Source: Pseudomonas knackmussii B13
Lineage (GTDB): Bacteria; Pseudomonadota; Gammaproteobacteria; Pseudomonadales; Pseudomonadaceae
Assembly (NCBI RefSeq): GCF_000689415.1
Contig: NZ_HG322950.1
Span: 6,083,501-6,147,500, forward strand
Length of the DNA: 64,000 nt
Direction: 5' to 3'
The translations under genes were made by a program, and so were the position numbers. Below, one piece after another: positions 27,549 through 36,400 of this stretch. Numbering within the stretch: position 1 is the first letter of the stretch; every line of letters begins with the position of its first letter. The notes below the pieces were generated by a model. It was not told the DNA's origin. It searched no databases and worked only from the letters and a program-made list of their open reading frames with translations.

Positions 27549-28022
27549 TCAGCCCGGCAGGCCGATGGTGCGCCCGACGTAGTCCGGACGCGGCAGGCTG
27601 CGGTGCGCCTCGGCCAGCGCCAGCACGCGTTCGAGCACCACGCCCTCGAAGGGCGCCGAGCGTGCGCCGCCTTCCAGGTTCACGTGCAGCAGCATCTGCT
27701 CGCTGGCGGCCAGGGCGAGGTCTTCGCCGGCGCGATGCAGGCTGTGGAAAACATGCAGGCGCTTGCGGTCGTGGGCGATCAGCTGGGTGCGTACTTCCAC
27801 CGCTTCGCCCTGCTTCACCTCGTGCAGGTAGTTGAGGTGGATTTCCAGGGTGAACAGCGAGTCGTGGGTCGCCGCGCGATGCGCCTCGTCCAGGCCCAGG
27901 TGGTCCATCAGGGCGTCGGTGGCGTAGCTGAAGATCAACAGGTAGAAGGCGTCGCGCAGGTGGCCGTTGTAGTCGGTCCACTCGGCGAGCACCGGGGTTT
28001 CGTAGGTTTTCAGGGCGTGCAT
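27549..28022 (-). CDS. cdhB: Betainyl-CoA thioesterase (hotdog fold)
   Basis: The 157-aa hotdog thioesterase shows the 4HBT-type VLAEWTDYNGHLRDAFYLLIF motif, whose Asp/Asn region is catalytic, and EIHLNYLHEVKQGE. In carnitine breakdown it hydrolyses betainyl-CoA, formed by CdhC, to glycine betaine and CoA. The position between cdhA and the lipase gene matches the P. aeruginosa carnitine operon. A longer upstream start (MGRAP) exists, but MHALKTYETP fits the family and is preferred. Confidence 0.88.
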   Translation of the reverse strand: MHALKTYETPVLAEWTDYNGHLRDAFYLLIFSYATDALMDHLGLDEAHRAATHDSLFTLEIHLNYLHEVKQGEAVEVRTQLIAHDRKRLHVFHSLHRAGEDLALAASEQMLLHVNLEGGARSAPFEGVVLERVLALAEAHRSLPRPDYVGRTIGLPG

Positions 28023-28073
28023 GGCTAGGCATCCGGCAGGCGCCCTCCCCATGGGGAGGGCGATGGGGCGAGG

Positions 28074-29039
28074 TTAGTCGACGAAGGCGAAGCCGTGGCG
28101 TGCTTTCGTGTCCTTGATCGCGCCGAGCACGGCCAGCAGGCAATCGTCCCGATAGCGTTCCAGCTCGGCGATGCTGCGGCTGCCCTGCTGTTCGCTGGTG
28201 CCTTCGACCACCTTGTCGATCAGCGACTCGGTGAGTTCCGGCGCCGGCAGGTAGGTCCAGGGCAGCTGCAGGGCCGGGCCGAACTGCGCCATGAAGTGGC
28301 GCATCCCGGCGTTGCCGCCGGCCAGGGTGTAGGTCAGGAAGGTGCCCATGAACGACCAGCGCAGGCCGGCGCCGAAGCGGATGGCGTCGTCGATCTCGCC
28401 GGTGCTCGCCACGCCGTCGTTGACCAGGTGCAGAGCCTCGCGCCAGAGCGCTTCGAGCAGGCGGTCGGCGATGAAGCCGGGGACTTCCTTGCGCACGTGC
28501 AGCGGGCGCATGCCGAGGCTGCTGTACACCGAGATGGCTGCCTGCACGGCTGCCGGGTCGGTCTTTTCGCCGCCCACCACTTCCACCAGCGGCAGCAGGT
28601 AGACCGGGTTGAACGGGTGGCCGACCACGCAGCGTTCGGGGTGGATGGCGTCGGCGTAGAACTCGCTAGGCAGCAGGCCCGAGGTGCTGGAGGCGATGAT
28701 CGCGTCGGGCTTGGCGGCGGCGCTGATCTTGGCGTGCACGTCGAGCTTCAGGCCCAGGCGCTCGGGGGCGCTTTCCTGGATGAAGTCGGCATTGCGCACG
28801 CATTCCTCGATGGTGGCGACGAAGGTCAGGCGGTCCTGCGAGGCCCCGGGCGCGAGGCCTGCCTTCTGCAGCGCCGGCCAGGCGTTGGCGACGCGCTGGC
28901 GCAGCACGGCTTCGGCGCCCGGCGCCGGGTCCCAGGCGATGACGTCGAGGCCGTGGGCCAGGGCGCGGGCGATCCAGCCGCTGCCGATGACGCCGCTGCC
29001 AAGGGCGGCGAAGGTCTTGATTTCGGTGATGTACGCCAT
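28074..29039 (-). CDS. cdhA: L-carnitine 3-dehydrogenase
   Basis: The 321-aa enzyme belongs to the 3-hydroxyacyl-CoA dehydrogenase superfamily, with the NAD motif GSGVIGSGW at residues 14-22 and the HPFNPVYLLPLVEVVGG segment. It oxidises L-carnitine to 3-dehydrocarnitine with NAD+. The length is the same as characterised Pseudomonas carnitine dehydrogenases. It lies between cdhC and cdhB in the operon read on the minus strand; a 125-bp gap with a palindromic repeat separates it from cdhC. Confidence 0.93.
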   Translation of the reverse strand: MAYITEIKTFAALGSGVIGSGWIARALAHGLDVIAWDPAPGAEAVLRQRVANAWPALQKAGLAPGASQDRLTFVATIEECVRNADFIQESAPERLGLKLDVHAKISAAAKPDAIIASSTSGLLPSEFYADAIHPERCVVGHPFNPVYLLPLVEVVGGEKTDPAAVQAAISVYSSLGMRPLHVRKEVPGFIADRLLEALWREALHLVNDGVASTGEIDDAIRFGAGLRWSFMGTFLTYTLAGGNAGMRHFMAQFGPALQLPWTYLPAPELTESLIDKVVEGTSEQQGSRSIAELERYRDDCLLAVLGAIKDTKARHGFAFVD

Positions 29040-29059
29040 GTTCGATTCCTGCTGTTTTC

Positions 29060-29155
29060 TGGGCCCCCGCGTGGGGGGGGGTGACGAAGGTGGGACGGGG
29101 CGACGTGCGCGGTGTCGATCACAGGAGCGTCGTCCCCGCGCACGCGGGGATCCAA
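29060..29155. repeat. Intergenic palindrome pair, CCCCGCG family (copy 2)
   Basis: TTTTCTGGGCCCCCGCGTGG and TCCCCGCGCACGCGGGGATCC lie between cdhC and cdhA, within the operon. The left arm contains a run of nine G, a likely hotspot for sequencing or slippage errors. Confidence 0.75.
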
Positions 29156-29164
29156 AAACGCCCT

Positions 29165-30052
29165 TCAGCCACGCGGCTTGAGGTTCATCTTCTTGCGCCC
29201 TTCGGCGGGCGTCAGGGCGCGGCCGCCGAGGCGTTCGATGATCTCGATGGCGCGCTCCACCAGTTGGCCGTTGCTGGCGTGTACGCCGCGGTCCAGCCAG
29301 ATGTTGTCTTCCAGGCCGACGCGCACGTTGCCGCCCAGCAGCATGGCTTGCGCGACCATCGGCATCTGCGAGCGGCCGATGCCGAAGCCGGCCCAGGTGA
29401 GGCCGTCGGGAATGTTGTCGGCCATGGCCTTCATGGTGGTGGTGTCGGCCGGCGCGCCCCACGGGATGCCCAGGCAGATCTGGATCAGCGGGTCTTCCAG
29501 CAGGCCTTCCTTGAGCATCTGCTTGGCGAACCACAGGTGCCCGGTATCGAAGATTTCCAGCTCGGCCTTCACGCCCAGCTCGGTGATGCGTTTGGCGCCA
29601 GCGCGCAGTTGGGCCGGGGTGGAAACGTAGATGAAGTCGCCGTCGCCGAAGTTCAGGGTGCCGCAGTCCAGGGTGCAGATTTCCGGCAGCAGTTCCTCGA
29701 CGTGCTTGAGGCGCTCCAGCGGGCCGACCAGGTCGGTGCCGGCGCCGAACTCCAGCGGCTGCTCGCCCTTGCCGATCTCCAGGTCCCCGCCCATGCCGGC
29801 GGTGAGGTTGATGATGACGTCGGTGTCGCTCTCGCGGATGCGTTCCACCACTTCGCGGTAGAGGTTCACGTCGCGGCTCGGCTTGCCGGTCTTCGGATCG
29901 CGCACGTGGCAGTGGGCGACCGTGGCCCCGGCCTTGGCGGCCTCGATGGCGGCGGCGGCGATTTCCTTGGGGGTGACGGGGATCGCCGGGTGCTTGCCGA
30001 CGGTGTCGCCGGCGCCGGTCACCGCGCAGGTGACGATCACTTCGTAGTTCAC
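29165..30052 (-). CDS. cdhC: 3-dehydrocarnitine cleavage enzyme (BKACE family)
   Basis: The 295-aa beta-keto acid cleavage enzyme (DUF849/BKACE) begins with GTG. Metal-binding histidines lie in the VAHCHVRDPKTG motif near residue 46. Other marks are SDTDVIINLTAGMGG near 80 and a late GFGIGRSQMP. It uses acetyl-CoA to split 3-dehydrocarnitine into betainyl-CoA and acetoacetate. It follows caiX by 69 bp and precedes cdhA. Confidence 0.93.
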   Translation of the reverse strand: MNYEVIVTCAVTGAGDTVGKHPAIPVTPKEIAAAAIEAAKAGATVAHCHVRDPKTGKPSRDVNLYREVVERIRESDTDVIINLTAGMGGDLEIGKGEQPLEFGAGTDLVGPLERLKHVEELLPEICTLDCGTLNFGDGDFIYVSTPAQLRAGAKRITELGVKAELEIFDTGHLWFAKQMLKEGLLEDPLIQICLGIPWGAPADTTTMKAMADNIPDGLTWAGFGIGRSQMPMVAQAMLLGGNVRVGLEDNIWLDRGVHASNGQLVERAIEIIERLGGRALTPAEGRKKMNLKPRG

Positions 30053-30121
30053 GGTTGCAGTCCTTCCTTCAGGCGTACGGAGGCCGTGCGCGGCGGCTGC
30101 CGCGCAGCGGGGAGTCGGTGA

Positions 30122-31060
30122 TCAGTTGGCGGCGGTGAGGGCCGCGGGGTCGGCGGGCTTGCCGTCGAAGGTGGTCACGCCGTCGAGCCAGCGCTTGGCG
30201 TCCTCGGGGTGATCCTTGAGCCACTGCCGGGCCACGTCCTTCGGGTCCTTGCGTTCCATGATCGGCACCATCAGCTGGCTTTCCTGGGCGGCGCTGAAGG
30301 TCAGGTTGGAGAGCAGGCGGCTGACGTTGGGGCAGCGCTGCGCATAGTCCGGCGCGGTGACCACCGAGACGCTGGCGCGGCCTTCGTCGGGGCCGAAGAC
30401 GTCCTGGCTGCCGGTGAGGTAGTGCATCTTCATGTTGATGTTCATCGGGTGCGGGGTCCAACCGACGAACACCACCCACTCGTTGCGCTGCCCGGCGCGC
30501 TTGACCGCGGCGAGCATGCCGGCTTCGCCGGACTCGACCAGCTGGAAGCCCTTCAGGCCGAACTGGTCCTTGTCGATCATGCCCTTGATGTTGGCGTTGG
30601 CGCCGGTGCCTGGCTCGATGCCGTAGATCTTGTTGCCGAGCTTGTCGCGGTACTTGGCGATGTCGGCGAAGGTCTTCAGGCCGCCGTCATATACATAGTC
30701 GGGCACCGCCAGGGTGGCCTGGGCGTCGGCCAGGCTGGGTTTCTCCAGCACGGTGACCTGCTTGGCCTGGAGGAAGGGCGCGATGTTCTTGTCCATCGCC
30801 GGCTTCCAGTAGCCGAGGAAGATGTCCAGGCGGTTGTCGCGGATGCCGGAGAAGATGATCTGCTGCACCGCGTTGGTCTGCTTGACCCGGTAGCCCAGGC
30901 TTTCGAGCAGCACATCGCCCATGGCACTGGTGGCGACCACGTCGGTCCAGGCGACCACGCCCATCCGCACGTCCTGACAGGACGCCTGTTCGGCGGCCCA
31001 CGGCGACTGGCTGGCGAGTACAGCAGCGGCGCAGCCTACCGCTTTGATCATTCGCTTCAT
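30122..31060 (-). CDS. caiX: Carnitine-binding periplasmic protein
   Basis: The 312-aa OpuAC-type substrate-binding protein has a signal peptide (MKRMIKAVGCAAAVLASQ, cleavage near SPWA). Aromatic residues suited to binding a trimethylammonium group are present in VVAWTDVVAT, LGYWKPAMD and FVGWTPHPMN. In P. aeruginosa, CaiX delivers carnitine to the Cbc transporter core encoded elsewhere, and no permease lies beside it here, which agrees. It is first in the minus-strand operon and divergent from cdhR. Confidence 0.92.
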   Translation of the reverse strand: MKRMIKAVGCAAAVLASQSPWAAEQASCQDVRMGVVAWTDVVATSAMGDVLLESLGYRVKQTNAVQQIIFSGIRDNRLDIFLGYWKPAMDKNIAPFLQAKQVTVLEKPSLADAQATLAVPDYVYDGGLKTFADIAKYRDKLGNKIYGIEPGTGANANIKGMIDKDQFGLKGFQLVESGEAGMLAAVKRAGQRNEWVVFVGWTPHPMNINMKMHYLTGSQDVFGPDEGRASVSVVTAPDYAQRCPNVSRLLSNLTFSAAQESQLMVPIMERKDPKDVARQWLKDHPEDAKRWLDGVTTFDGKPADPAALTAAN

Positions 31061-31272
31061 GACTTCTCCCTCAAGGCCTTTGCGGCAATGGTTATCGTTG
31101 TTGTGTCATGCGGCCCCGCCCGGCGGTGGCTGGAGTCAAAACTACGCAGTGCCTGCGGCGAAAAATCGCACACCGGCGACCACCTCTTGCACAGCAGCGA
31201 CCTCCCCGATTGCCAGCGCCCAATAAATGCTCCATACCGGTTGATCACCGCCCGAATCGCCCGGATGACGCC

Positions 31273-32226
31273 GTGTCCAATGACTTCTGGTTTCTCCTGC
31301 TGCCCGGATTTTCCGTGATGGGTTTCGTCTCCGCCGTGGAGCCGTTGCGCGTGGCCAACCGCTTTCGCGGCGAGCTGTACCGCTGGCACCTGTGCAGCGT
31401 CGACGGCGGCCCGGTGCTGGCCAGCAACGGCATGTCGATGAACGCCGACAGCGGCCTGGAGACGCTGCGGCGCGGCGATACGCTGTTCGTGGTCGCCGGC
31501 TTCGATCCGTTGGGCACCTGCAACCCGGCGCTGGTGCACTGGCTGCGCTGGCTGGATCGCGAGGGCGTGACCCTCGGTGGCATCGACACCGGCAGCTTCG
31601 TCCTCGCCGAGGCCGGGCTGCTCGAAGGCCGGCGCTGCACCCTGCACTGGGAGGCGCTGGACGCTTTCCGCGAGAGTTATCCACAACTGGAGGCAACCCA
31701 GGAGCTGTTCGAGATCGACGGCCCGCGCATCACCAGCGCCGGCGGCACCGCGTCCATCGACCTGATGCTCGACCTGATCGCCCGCGCCCACGGCCCGGAG
31801 CTGGCGGTGCAGGTCTCCGAGCAGTTCGTCGTCGGGCGCATCCGCACCCGGCAGGACCACCAGCGCCTGCAGTTGGCTAGCCGCTACGGGGTAACCAACA
31901 AGAAGCTGATCCAGGTGCTCGGCAAGATGGAGCGGCACACCGAACCACCGCTCTCGACCCTGGAGCTGGCCGAGCACATCCAGGTCACCCGCCGCCAGCT
32001 GGAGCGCTTGTTCCGCCTGCACCTGCACGACACGCCATCGAACTTCTACCTCGGCCTGCGCCTGGACAAGGCGCGCCAGCTGCTGCGGCAGACCGACATG
32101 AGCGTGCTGGAAGTGGGCCTGGCCTGCGGCTTCGAGTCGCCGTCGTACCTGTCGCGCAGCTACCGGGCGAAGTTCGGTGTGTGCCCGAGCCATGACCGGG
32201 CGGCGTTGCCGAGGGTGGCGACCTGA
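31273..32226 (+). CDS. cdhR: Carnitine-responsive AraC/GATase1-like activator
   Basis: The 317-aa regulator starts with GTG at NDFWFLLLPGFSVMG, the usual beginning of GbdR/CdhR proteins; the longer upstream frame lacks family similarity. Residues about 1-185 form a DJ-1/GATase1-like sensor, and a C-terminal AraC DNA-binding domain carries ELAEHIQVTRRQLERLF and GLACGFESPSYLSRSYRAKFG. It is divergent from caiX with a 212-bp gap, the arrangement of PAO1 PA5388/PA5389, and should activate the carnitine operon. Confidence 0.9.
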   Translation: MSNDFWFLLLPGFSVMGFVSAVEPLRVANRFRGELYRWHLCSVDGGPVLASNGMSMNADSGLETLRRGDTLFVVAGFDPLGTCNPALVHWLRWLDREGVTLGGIDTGSFVLAEAGLLEGRRCTLHWEALDAFRESYPQLEATQELFEIDGPRITSAGGTASIDLMLDLIARAHGPELAVQVSEQFVVGRIRTRQDHQRLQLASRYGVTNKKLIQVLGKMERHTEPPLSTLELAEHIQVTRRQLERLFRLHLHDTPSNFYLGLRLDKARQLLRQTDMSVLEVGLACGFESPSYLSRSYRAKFGVCPSHDRAALPRVAT

Positions 32227-32238
32227 TCCGTATCCCCT

Positions 32239-32285
32239 GTAGGAGCGCGCCATGCGCGCGATTCGCGGCCATGGGCCGCTCCTAC
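32239..32285. repeat. REP element after cdhR
   Basis: GTAGGAGCGCGCCATGCGCG and GGCCATGGGCCGCTCCTAC form a palindromic REP in the 170-bp gap between cdhR and the DUF1348 gene. Confidence 0.85.
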
Positions 32286-32396
32286 ACGGTGGAATGAAGC
32301 GATTGGCAAGATCCGTGGGGTCTTCGTCATTTATCCATAACCCGGCCAGGCGCAGCATTACAGCAACTGCAACGCCACTCTCCGAGGAAAACAGCC

Positions 32397-32867
32397 ATGA
32401 GCGAACAACGTCCCCCGCTTCCGCCCTTCACCCGTGAAACCGCCATCCAGAAGGTCCGCGCCGCCGAGGACGGCTGGAACAGCCGCGATCCGCAGCGCGT
32501 GTCCCTGGCCTACAGCCCGGACAGCCAGTGGCGCAACCGTTCGACCTTCCTCCGCGGCCGCCCGCAGATCGTCGAGTTCCTCGCTGCCAAGTGGCGCCGC
32601 GAGCAGGAATACCGGCTGATCAAGGAGCTCTGGGCGTTCACCGACAACCGCATCGCCGTGCGCTTCGCCTACGAGTGGCGCGACGACTCGGGCAACTGGT
32701 TCCGCTCCTACGGCAACGAGAACTGGGCCTTCGACGAGAACGGCCTGATGTTCGAGCGGCACGCATCGATCAACGACCTGCCGATCAGCGAGGGCGAGCG
32801 GCTGTTCCGCTGGCCGCTGGGACGGCGGCCGGATGAGCATCCGTCCCTCAGCGACCTGGGGCTGTGA
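32397..32867 (+). CDS. DUF1348 family protein (NTF2-like fold)
   Basis: The 156-aa protein matches the DUF1348/nuclear transport factor 2-like family: KVRAAEDGWNSRDPQRVSLAY, then DSQWRNRSTFLRGR and FAYEWRDDSGNWFRSYGNENW. The fold forms a small cavity that could bind a ligand; no reaction is established. No signal peptide is seen. It is convergent with the GMC dehydrogenase and separated from it by a long hairpin. Confidence 0.88.
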   Translation: MSEQRPPLPPFTRETAIQKVRAAEDGWNSRDPQRVSLAYSPDSQWRNRSTFLRGRPQIVEFLAAKWRREQEYRLIKELWAFTDNRIAVRFAYEWRDDSGNWFRSYGNENWAFDENGLMFERHASINDLPISEGERLFRWPLGRRPDEHPSLSDLGL

Positions 32868-32873
32868 CGGTTT

Positions 32874-32929
32874 CTGGGTTATTCCCCGTCAGGCCATCGC
32901 AAGCGCTGGCCCGAAGGGGAATAACCCAG
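32874..32929. terminator. Long hairpin between convergent genes
   Basis: Perfect 14-bp arms CTGGGTTATTCCCC and GGGGAATAACCCAG enclose a 28-base loop with its own GGCCA/TGGCC stem. No T-run is present. It sits between convergent genes and could end both transcripts or be a palindromic repeat of the GGTTATTC type. Confidence 0.55.
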
Positions 32930-32941
32930 TGAATAACGCCG

Positions 32942-34561
32942 TTACGCGGGCACCGCCGCGCTCGCTACCGGCGCGAAACGCTCCGCCAGGATCATCGCCG
33001 CCGCCTTCTCGCCGATCATGATGCAGGGCGCGTTGGTGTTGCCGCTGACCAGGGTCGGCATGATCGAGGCATCGACCACGCGCAGGCCCTTCAGGCCGTG
33101 GACGCGCAGCTGCGGATCGACCACCGCCATCGGGTCGTGGCCCATCTTGCAGGTGCCCACCGGGTGGAACACGGTGGCGGCATGGTCGCGCAGGTGTTCG
33201 AGCAGTTGCTCGTCGCTCTGCACCTGCGGGCCGGGCAGCATCTCGGCGCCGCGGATGGCATCGAACTCGGGCTGGGCGAGGATCTTGCGCGCCAGCTTCA
33301 CGCCTTCCACCAGCACCCGGCCATCGGCCTCGTCGGCGAGGAAGTTGTAGTCGATCTCGATGTCGCCGCCGGGCTTCACGCGCAGTTCACCGATGCTTTT
33401 CGGGCGCAGCACGCAGGTGTGGATGGCGTAGCCGTGGCCCCACTCGAACAGCCGGCCGCGATGGCTGCGGTAGCCGGGCACGAAGTGGAATTGCACGTCG
33501 GCCAGGCCGTCCGCCAGCGAGGTGCGGGCGAAGCCGCCGGCCTCGACGTAGTTGGTGGTCAGCCAACCCTTCCTGCGCAGCAGGTACTTGAACGGCGAGA
33601 GCAGCACCTGGCCCAGCGAACCGAGGGAGAAGCCCAGGCTCAGCGGGCTCGGCGAGCGCACCGTGACCAGGCCGTCGAGGTGGTCCTGGAGGTTCTTGCC
33701 GACGCCCGGCAGGTGGTGCCGCGCCTCGATGCCGGCGGCCTGCAGCTCGTCGCGCGGGCCGATACCGGAGGCCAGGAGAATCTGCGGCGAACCCAGCGAG
33801 CCGGCGCTCAGCAGCACTTCGCGGCTGGCCAGCAGGCGTTCGCCGCTGCGCAGCTCAAGGCCGGTGACGCGCGCGCCGTCGAGCAGCAGGCGATGCACCT
33901 GGCAGTCGGTCAGCACGGTGAGATTCGGGCGCTGCAGCGGTGCGACGAAGGCGCGATAGCTGCTCAGCCGCTTCGCGTCTTTCTGAGTCACGTTGTAGAT
34001 GCCGGCGCCTTCGAGCTCGCGGCCGTTGAAGTCGTCGTTGTGGCGCAGGCCGATGCGCTGCGCGGCCTTCACGAACAGGTGCGACAGCGGGTTGGGGTCG
34101 CGCGGGCGGTCGACCCAGAGCTCGCCCTGGGTGCCGTGCAGCGCCAGGTCCTGGCCGAGGCGATTGCCTTCTGATTTGCGGAAGTACGGCAGCACTTCGC
34201 GCCAGCTCCAGCCCTCGCAGCCGAGCTCGGCCCAGCGGTCGTAGTCCGAGGCGTGGCCGCGGATGTAGATCATGCTGTTCATCGAGCTGGAACCGCCGAG
34301 GGCCTTGCCGCGTGGGCAGTGCAGCGCGCGGTCGTTCAGGCGCTTCTGCGGCGCGGAGAAGAAGTTCCAGCTGTATGTGCGGCTCTTGTACAGGGTGATG
34401 GTGCCGGCCGGGGTCTGGATGCGCGGGCTGGCGTCGCTGCCGCCGGCCTCCAGCAGGCAGACGCGCACCGAGGGGTCGGCGCTCAGGCGGTTGGCCAGCA
34501 CGCAGCCGGAGGAACCGGCGCCGACGATGAGGTAGTCGTAGGCGTTGGGATCGTGGGGCAT
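32942..34561 (-). CDS. GMC-family FAD-dependent alcohol/choline dehydrogenase
   Basis: The 539-aa glucose-methanol-choline oxidoreductase has the FAD motif YLIVGAGSSGCVLANRL near residue 10, PROSITE GMC signature 1 (PRGKALGGSSSMNSMIYIRG near 83-102) and signature 2 near residue 255 (GSLGSPQILLASGIGP). A catalytic His is found in FHPVGTCKMG near 465. It oxidises an alcohol to an aldehyde; choline is possible but the protein is not clearly BetA. It is next to the carnitine genes and an ABC importer, though a palindromic repeat separates it from the latter. Confidence 0.88.
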   Translation of the reverse strand: MPHDPNAYDYLIVGAGSSGCVLANRLSADPSVRVCLLEAGGSDASPRIQTPAGTITLYKSRTYSWNFFSAPQKRLNDRALHCPRGKALGGSSSMNSMIYIRGHASDYDRWAELGCEGWSWREVLPYFRKSEGNRLGQDLALHGTQGELWVDRPRDPNPLSHLFVKAAQRIGLRHNDDFNGRELEGAGIYNVTQKDAKRLSSYRAFVAPLQRPNLTVLTDCQVHRLLLDGARVTGLELRSGERLLASREVLLSAGSLGSPQILLASGIGPRDELQAAGIEARHHLPGVGKNLQDHLDGLVTVRSPSPLSLGFSLGSLGQVLLSPFKYLLRRKGWLTTNYVEAGGFARTSLADGLADVQFHFVPGYRSHRGRLFEWGHGYAIHTCVLRPKSIGELRVKPGGDIEIDYNFLADEADGRVLVEGVKLARKILAQPEFDAIRGAEMLPGPQVQSDEQLLEHLRDHAATVFHPVGTCKMGHDPMAVVDPQLRVHGLKGLRVVDASIMPTLVSGNTNAPCIMIGEKAAAMILAERFAPVASAAVPA

Positions 34562-34595
34562 GAGGGTCTCCTTGTTGCCCGAGGGCCATTCGCTG

Positions 34596-34680
34596 GGCCC
34601 CCGCGTTCGGGGGGGAGACGATGCAGAGCACGTGCCGACATTCACCGGCTCTTCACGTCATCCCCGCGAACGCGAAAACC
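34596..34680. repeat. Intergenic palindrome pair, CCCCGCGTTCG family (copy 3)
   Basis: GGGCCCCCGCGTTCGGGGGG and CGTCATCCCCGCGAACGCG lie in the 122-bp gap between the ABC ATPase gene and the GMC dehydrogenase gene. The copy is degenerate. Confidence 0.7.
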
Positions 34681-34683
34681 TAA

Positions 34684-35517
34684 TCAGTGCGCCTCTTCCA
34701 GGTCGTCGTGCAGCAGCCCGAGAATCTCGCGCTTCATGTCGATGAACTGGCGGTCCATGACCATGTCCAGCGAGCGCGGGCGCTCGATCGGCACATCGAG
34801 GATGCGCTTGATGCGGCCTGGGCGGGCACCCATGACGTAGACGCGGTCGCCCAGCAGGATGGCCTCGTCGATGTCGTGGGTGACGAACACCACGGTCTTC
34901 TTGCTGTGGTCCCAGACGCGCAGCAGCAGCTTCTGCATCTGCATGCGGGTCTGGCTGTCGAGGGCGCCGAAGGGTTCGTCCATCAGCAGGATCTGCGGGT
35001 CGTTGGCCAGCGCGCGGGCGATGGCCACGCGCTGCATCATGCCGCCGGAGAGCTGCTTGGGATAATTGCCGGCGAAGTTCGCCAGGCCCACTTCGTTGAG
35101 GTAGTAGTCGACGATTTCCTTGCGCTCGGAGGCCGGCATGCCGCGGCGCTTGAGGCCGAACTCGATGTTCTCGCGCACGGTGAGCCAGGGGAACAGGGTG
35201 TAGCTCTGGAACACCATGCCGCGGTCCGGGCCCGGGCCCTCGACGCGCTTGCCGCCGACGTAGATGTCGCCGTCGGTGGGCTCGGAGAGTCCGGCGGTGA
35301 GGTACAGCAGGCTCGACTTGCCGCAGCCGGAGGGGCCGACGATGACCGCGAACTGCTGGTCCGGCACTTCGAAGGAAACCTTGTCCAGCGCGGCGAAGGT
35401 GCCGCCGTCCGGGGTGCGGTAGCGCAGGCTGACCTGCTCCACGCGCAGCCGGGGTTGCTGCGCGCCCTGTGCGGCGGGAGCCGCGTCGTTGCGATGCATA
35501 GCGGTTACTGCGCCCAT
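34684..35517 (-). CDS. ABC transporter ATP-binding protein, nitrate/sulfonate/taurine type
   Basis: The 277-aa ATPase shows Walker A GPSGCGKSS near residue 61, Q-loop VFQSYTLFPW, signature LSGGMMQRVAIARAL, Walker B ILLMDEPFGALD and switch His in VTHDIDEA. It matches the TauB/SsuB/NrtD group. The start at 35517 overlaps the permease stop by 13 bases and has AGGTGG upstream; MHRNDAAP at 35499 is an alternative. It is the third gene of an importer operon. Confidence 0.88.
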   Translation of the reverse strand: MGAVTAMHRNDAAPAAQGAQQPRLRVEQVSLRYRTPDGGTFAALDKVSFEVPDQQFAVIVGPSGCGKSSLLYLTAGLSEPTDGDIYVGGKRVEGPGPDRGMVFQSYTLFPWLTVRENIEFGLKRRGMPASERKEIVDYYLNEVGLANFAGNYPKQLSGGMMQRVAIARALANDPQILLMDEPFGALDSQTRMQMQKLLLRVWDHSKKTVVFVTHDIDEAILLGDRVYVMGARPGRIKRILDVPIERPRSLDMVMDRQFIDMKREILGLLHDDLEEAH

Positions 35518-36311
35518 GAGGCCACCTTCAGACGGATGATGCGGAACAGTTGGTCGGTGATCAGCCCGAGCAGGCCGATGATGGCGATGGCGAGGAAGAT
35601 CACGTCCACCTGGAAGCCACGCATGGCCTTCAGGCTGATGTAGCCCAGGCCGCTGCTGGCGGCGACCAGCTCGGCCACCACCAGGTAGGTCCAGGCCCAG
35701 CCCATGGTGACGCGCAGGGTGTCGAGCACGCCGGGCAGCGAAGCCGGGCCGAGCACGTGCATGACCACGTCGCGGCGGTTGCAACCGAGGGTGTAGGAGG
35801 CGTTGACCAGGTCCTTGGAGACCCCGCGGGAGACGTCGGAGATCATCACCAGCTGCTGGAAGAAGGTGCCGAAGATGATCACCGCGACGCGCTGCTCGAT
35901 GCCGATGCCGATCCACAGGATGAACAGCGGCACGAAGGAGGTCACCGGCAGGTAGCGGATGAAGTTCACCAGGGGTTCGAGGAACGCCTGGACGATGCGG
36001 AAGCTGCCCATCAGCAGGCCCAGCGGCACGGCGACCACCGAGGACACCAGGAAGCCGATCATCACCACTTCGACGCTGGCCAGCACATGGGTGCCGAGGG
36101 TGCCGTCGCCGGCCAGGCGGAATGCGGCCTCGACCACCGCGCCGGGGCTGGGCAGGAACATCGAGGGCACCAGGCCACCGTAGGAGAACAGGGCCCAGAG
36201 GCCGAGCACCAGGAGCCAGCAGACGGCGCTGGCGGACCACACCAGGCGCACCGGCAGCTCGACCTTGGGGGTCAGGCAGCGGCTGAGCCAGGATTGCGCG
36301 GGACGAGACAT
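35505..36311 (-). CDS. ABC transporter permease, nitrate/sulfonate/taurine type
   Basis: The 268-aa inner-membrane protein has six or so hydrophobic segments and the binding-protein-dependent transport motif in KDLVNASYTLGCNRRDVVMH near residue 165, where it contacts the ATPase. It belongs to the TauC/SsuC family. It lies between the substrate-binding protein (89 bp away) and the ATPase (13-base overlap). Confidence 0.88.
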   Translation of the reverse strand: MSRPAQSWLSRCLTPKVELPVRLVWSASAVCWLLVLGLWALFSYGGLVPSMFLPSPGAVVEAAFRLAGDGTLGTHVLASVEVVMIGFLVSSVVAVPLGLLMGSFRIVQAFLEPLVNFIRYLPVTSFVPLFILWIGIGIEQRVAVIIFGTFFQQLVMISDVSRGVSKDLVNASYTLGCNRRDVVMHVLGPASLPGVLDTLRVTMGWAWTYLVVAELVAASSGLGYISLKAMRGFQVDVIFLAIAIIGLLGLITDQLFRIIRLKVASWAQ

Positions 36312-36400
36312 CGATTACCTCCATGCGGCCGGCCGGGGGCCTCCGCCAGGATCAGGGGTGGAAAAATCGGGTGGGAAGGCGGGCACGGAGCCCGCCGGGA

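Noticed and set aside
32942..34561. Naming the GMC dehydrogenase betA
   Set aside because: It lacks the betI-betB neighbours of the choline operon and the family contains many alcohol dehydrogenases.
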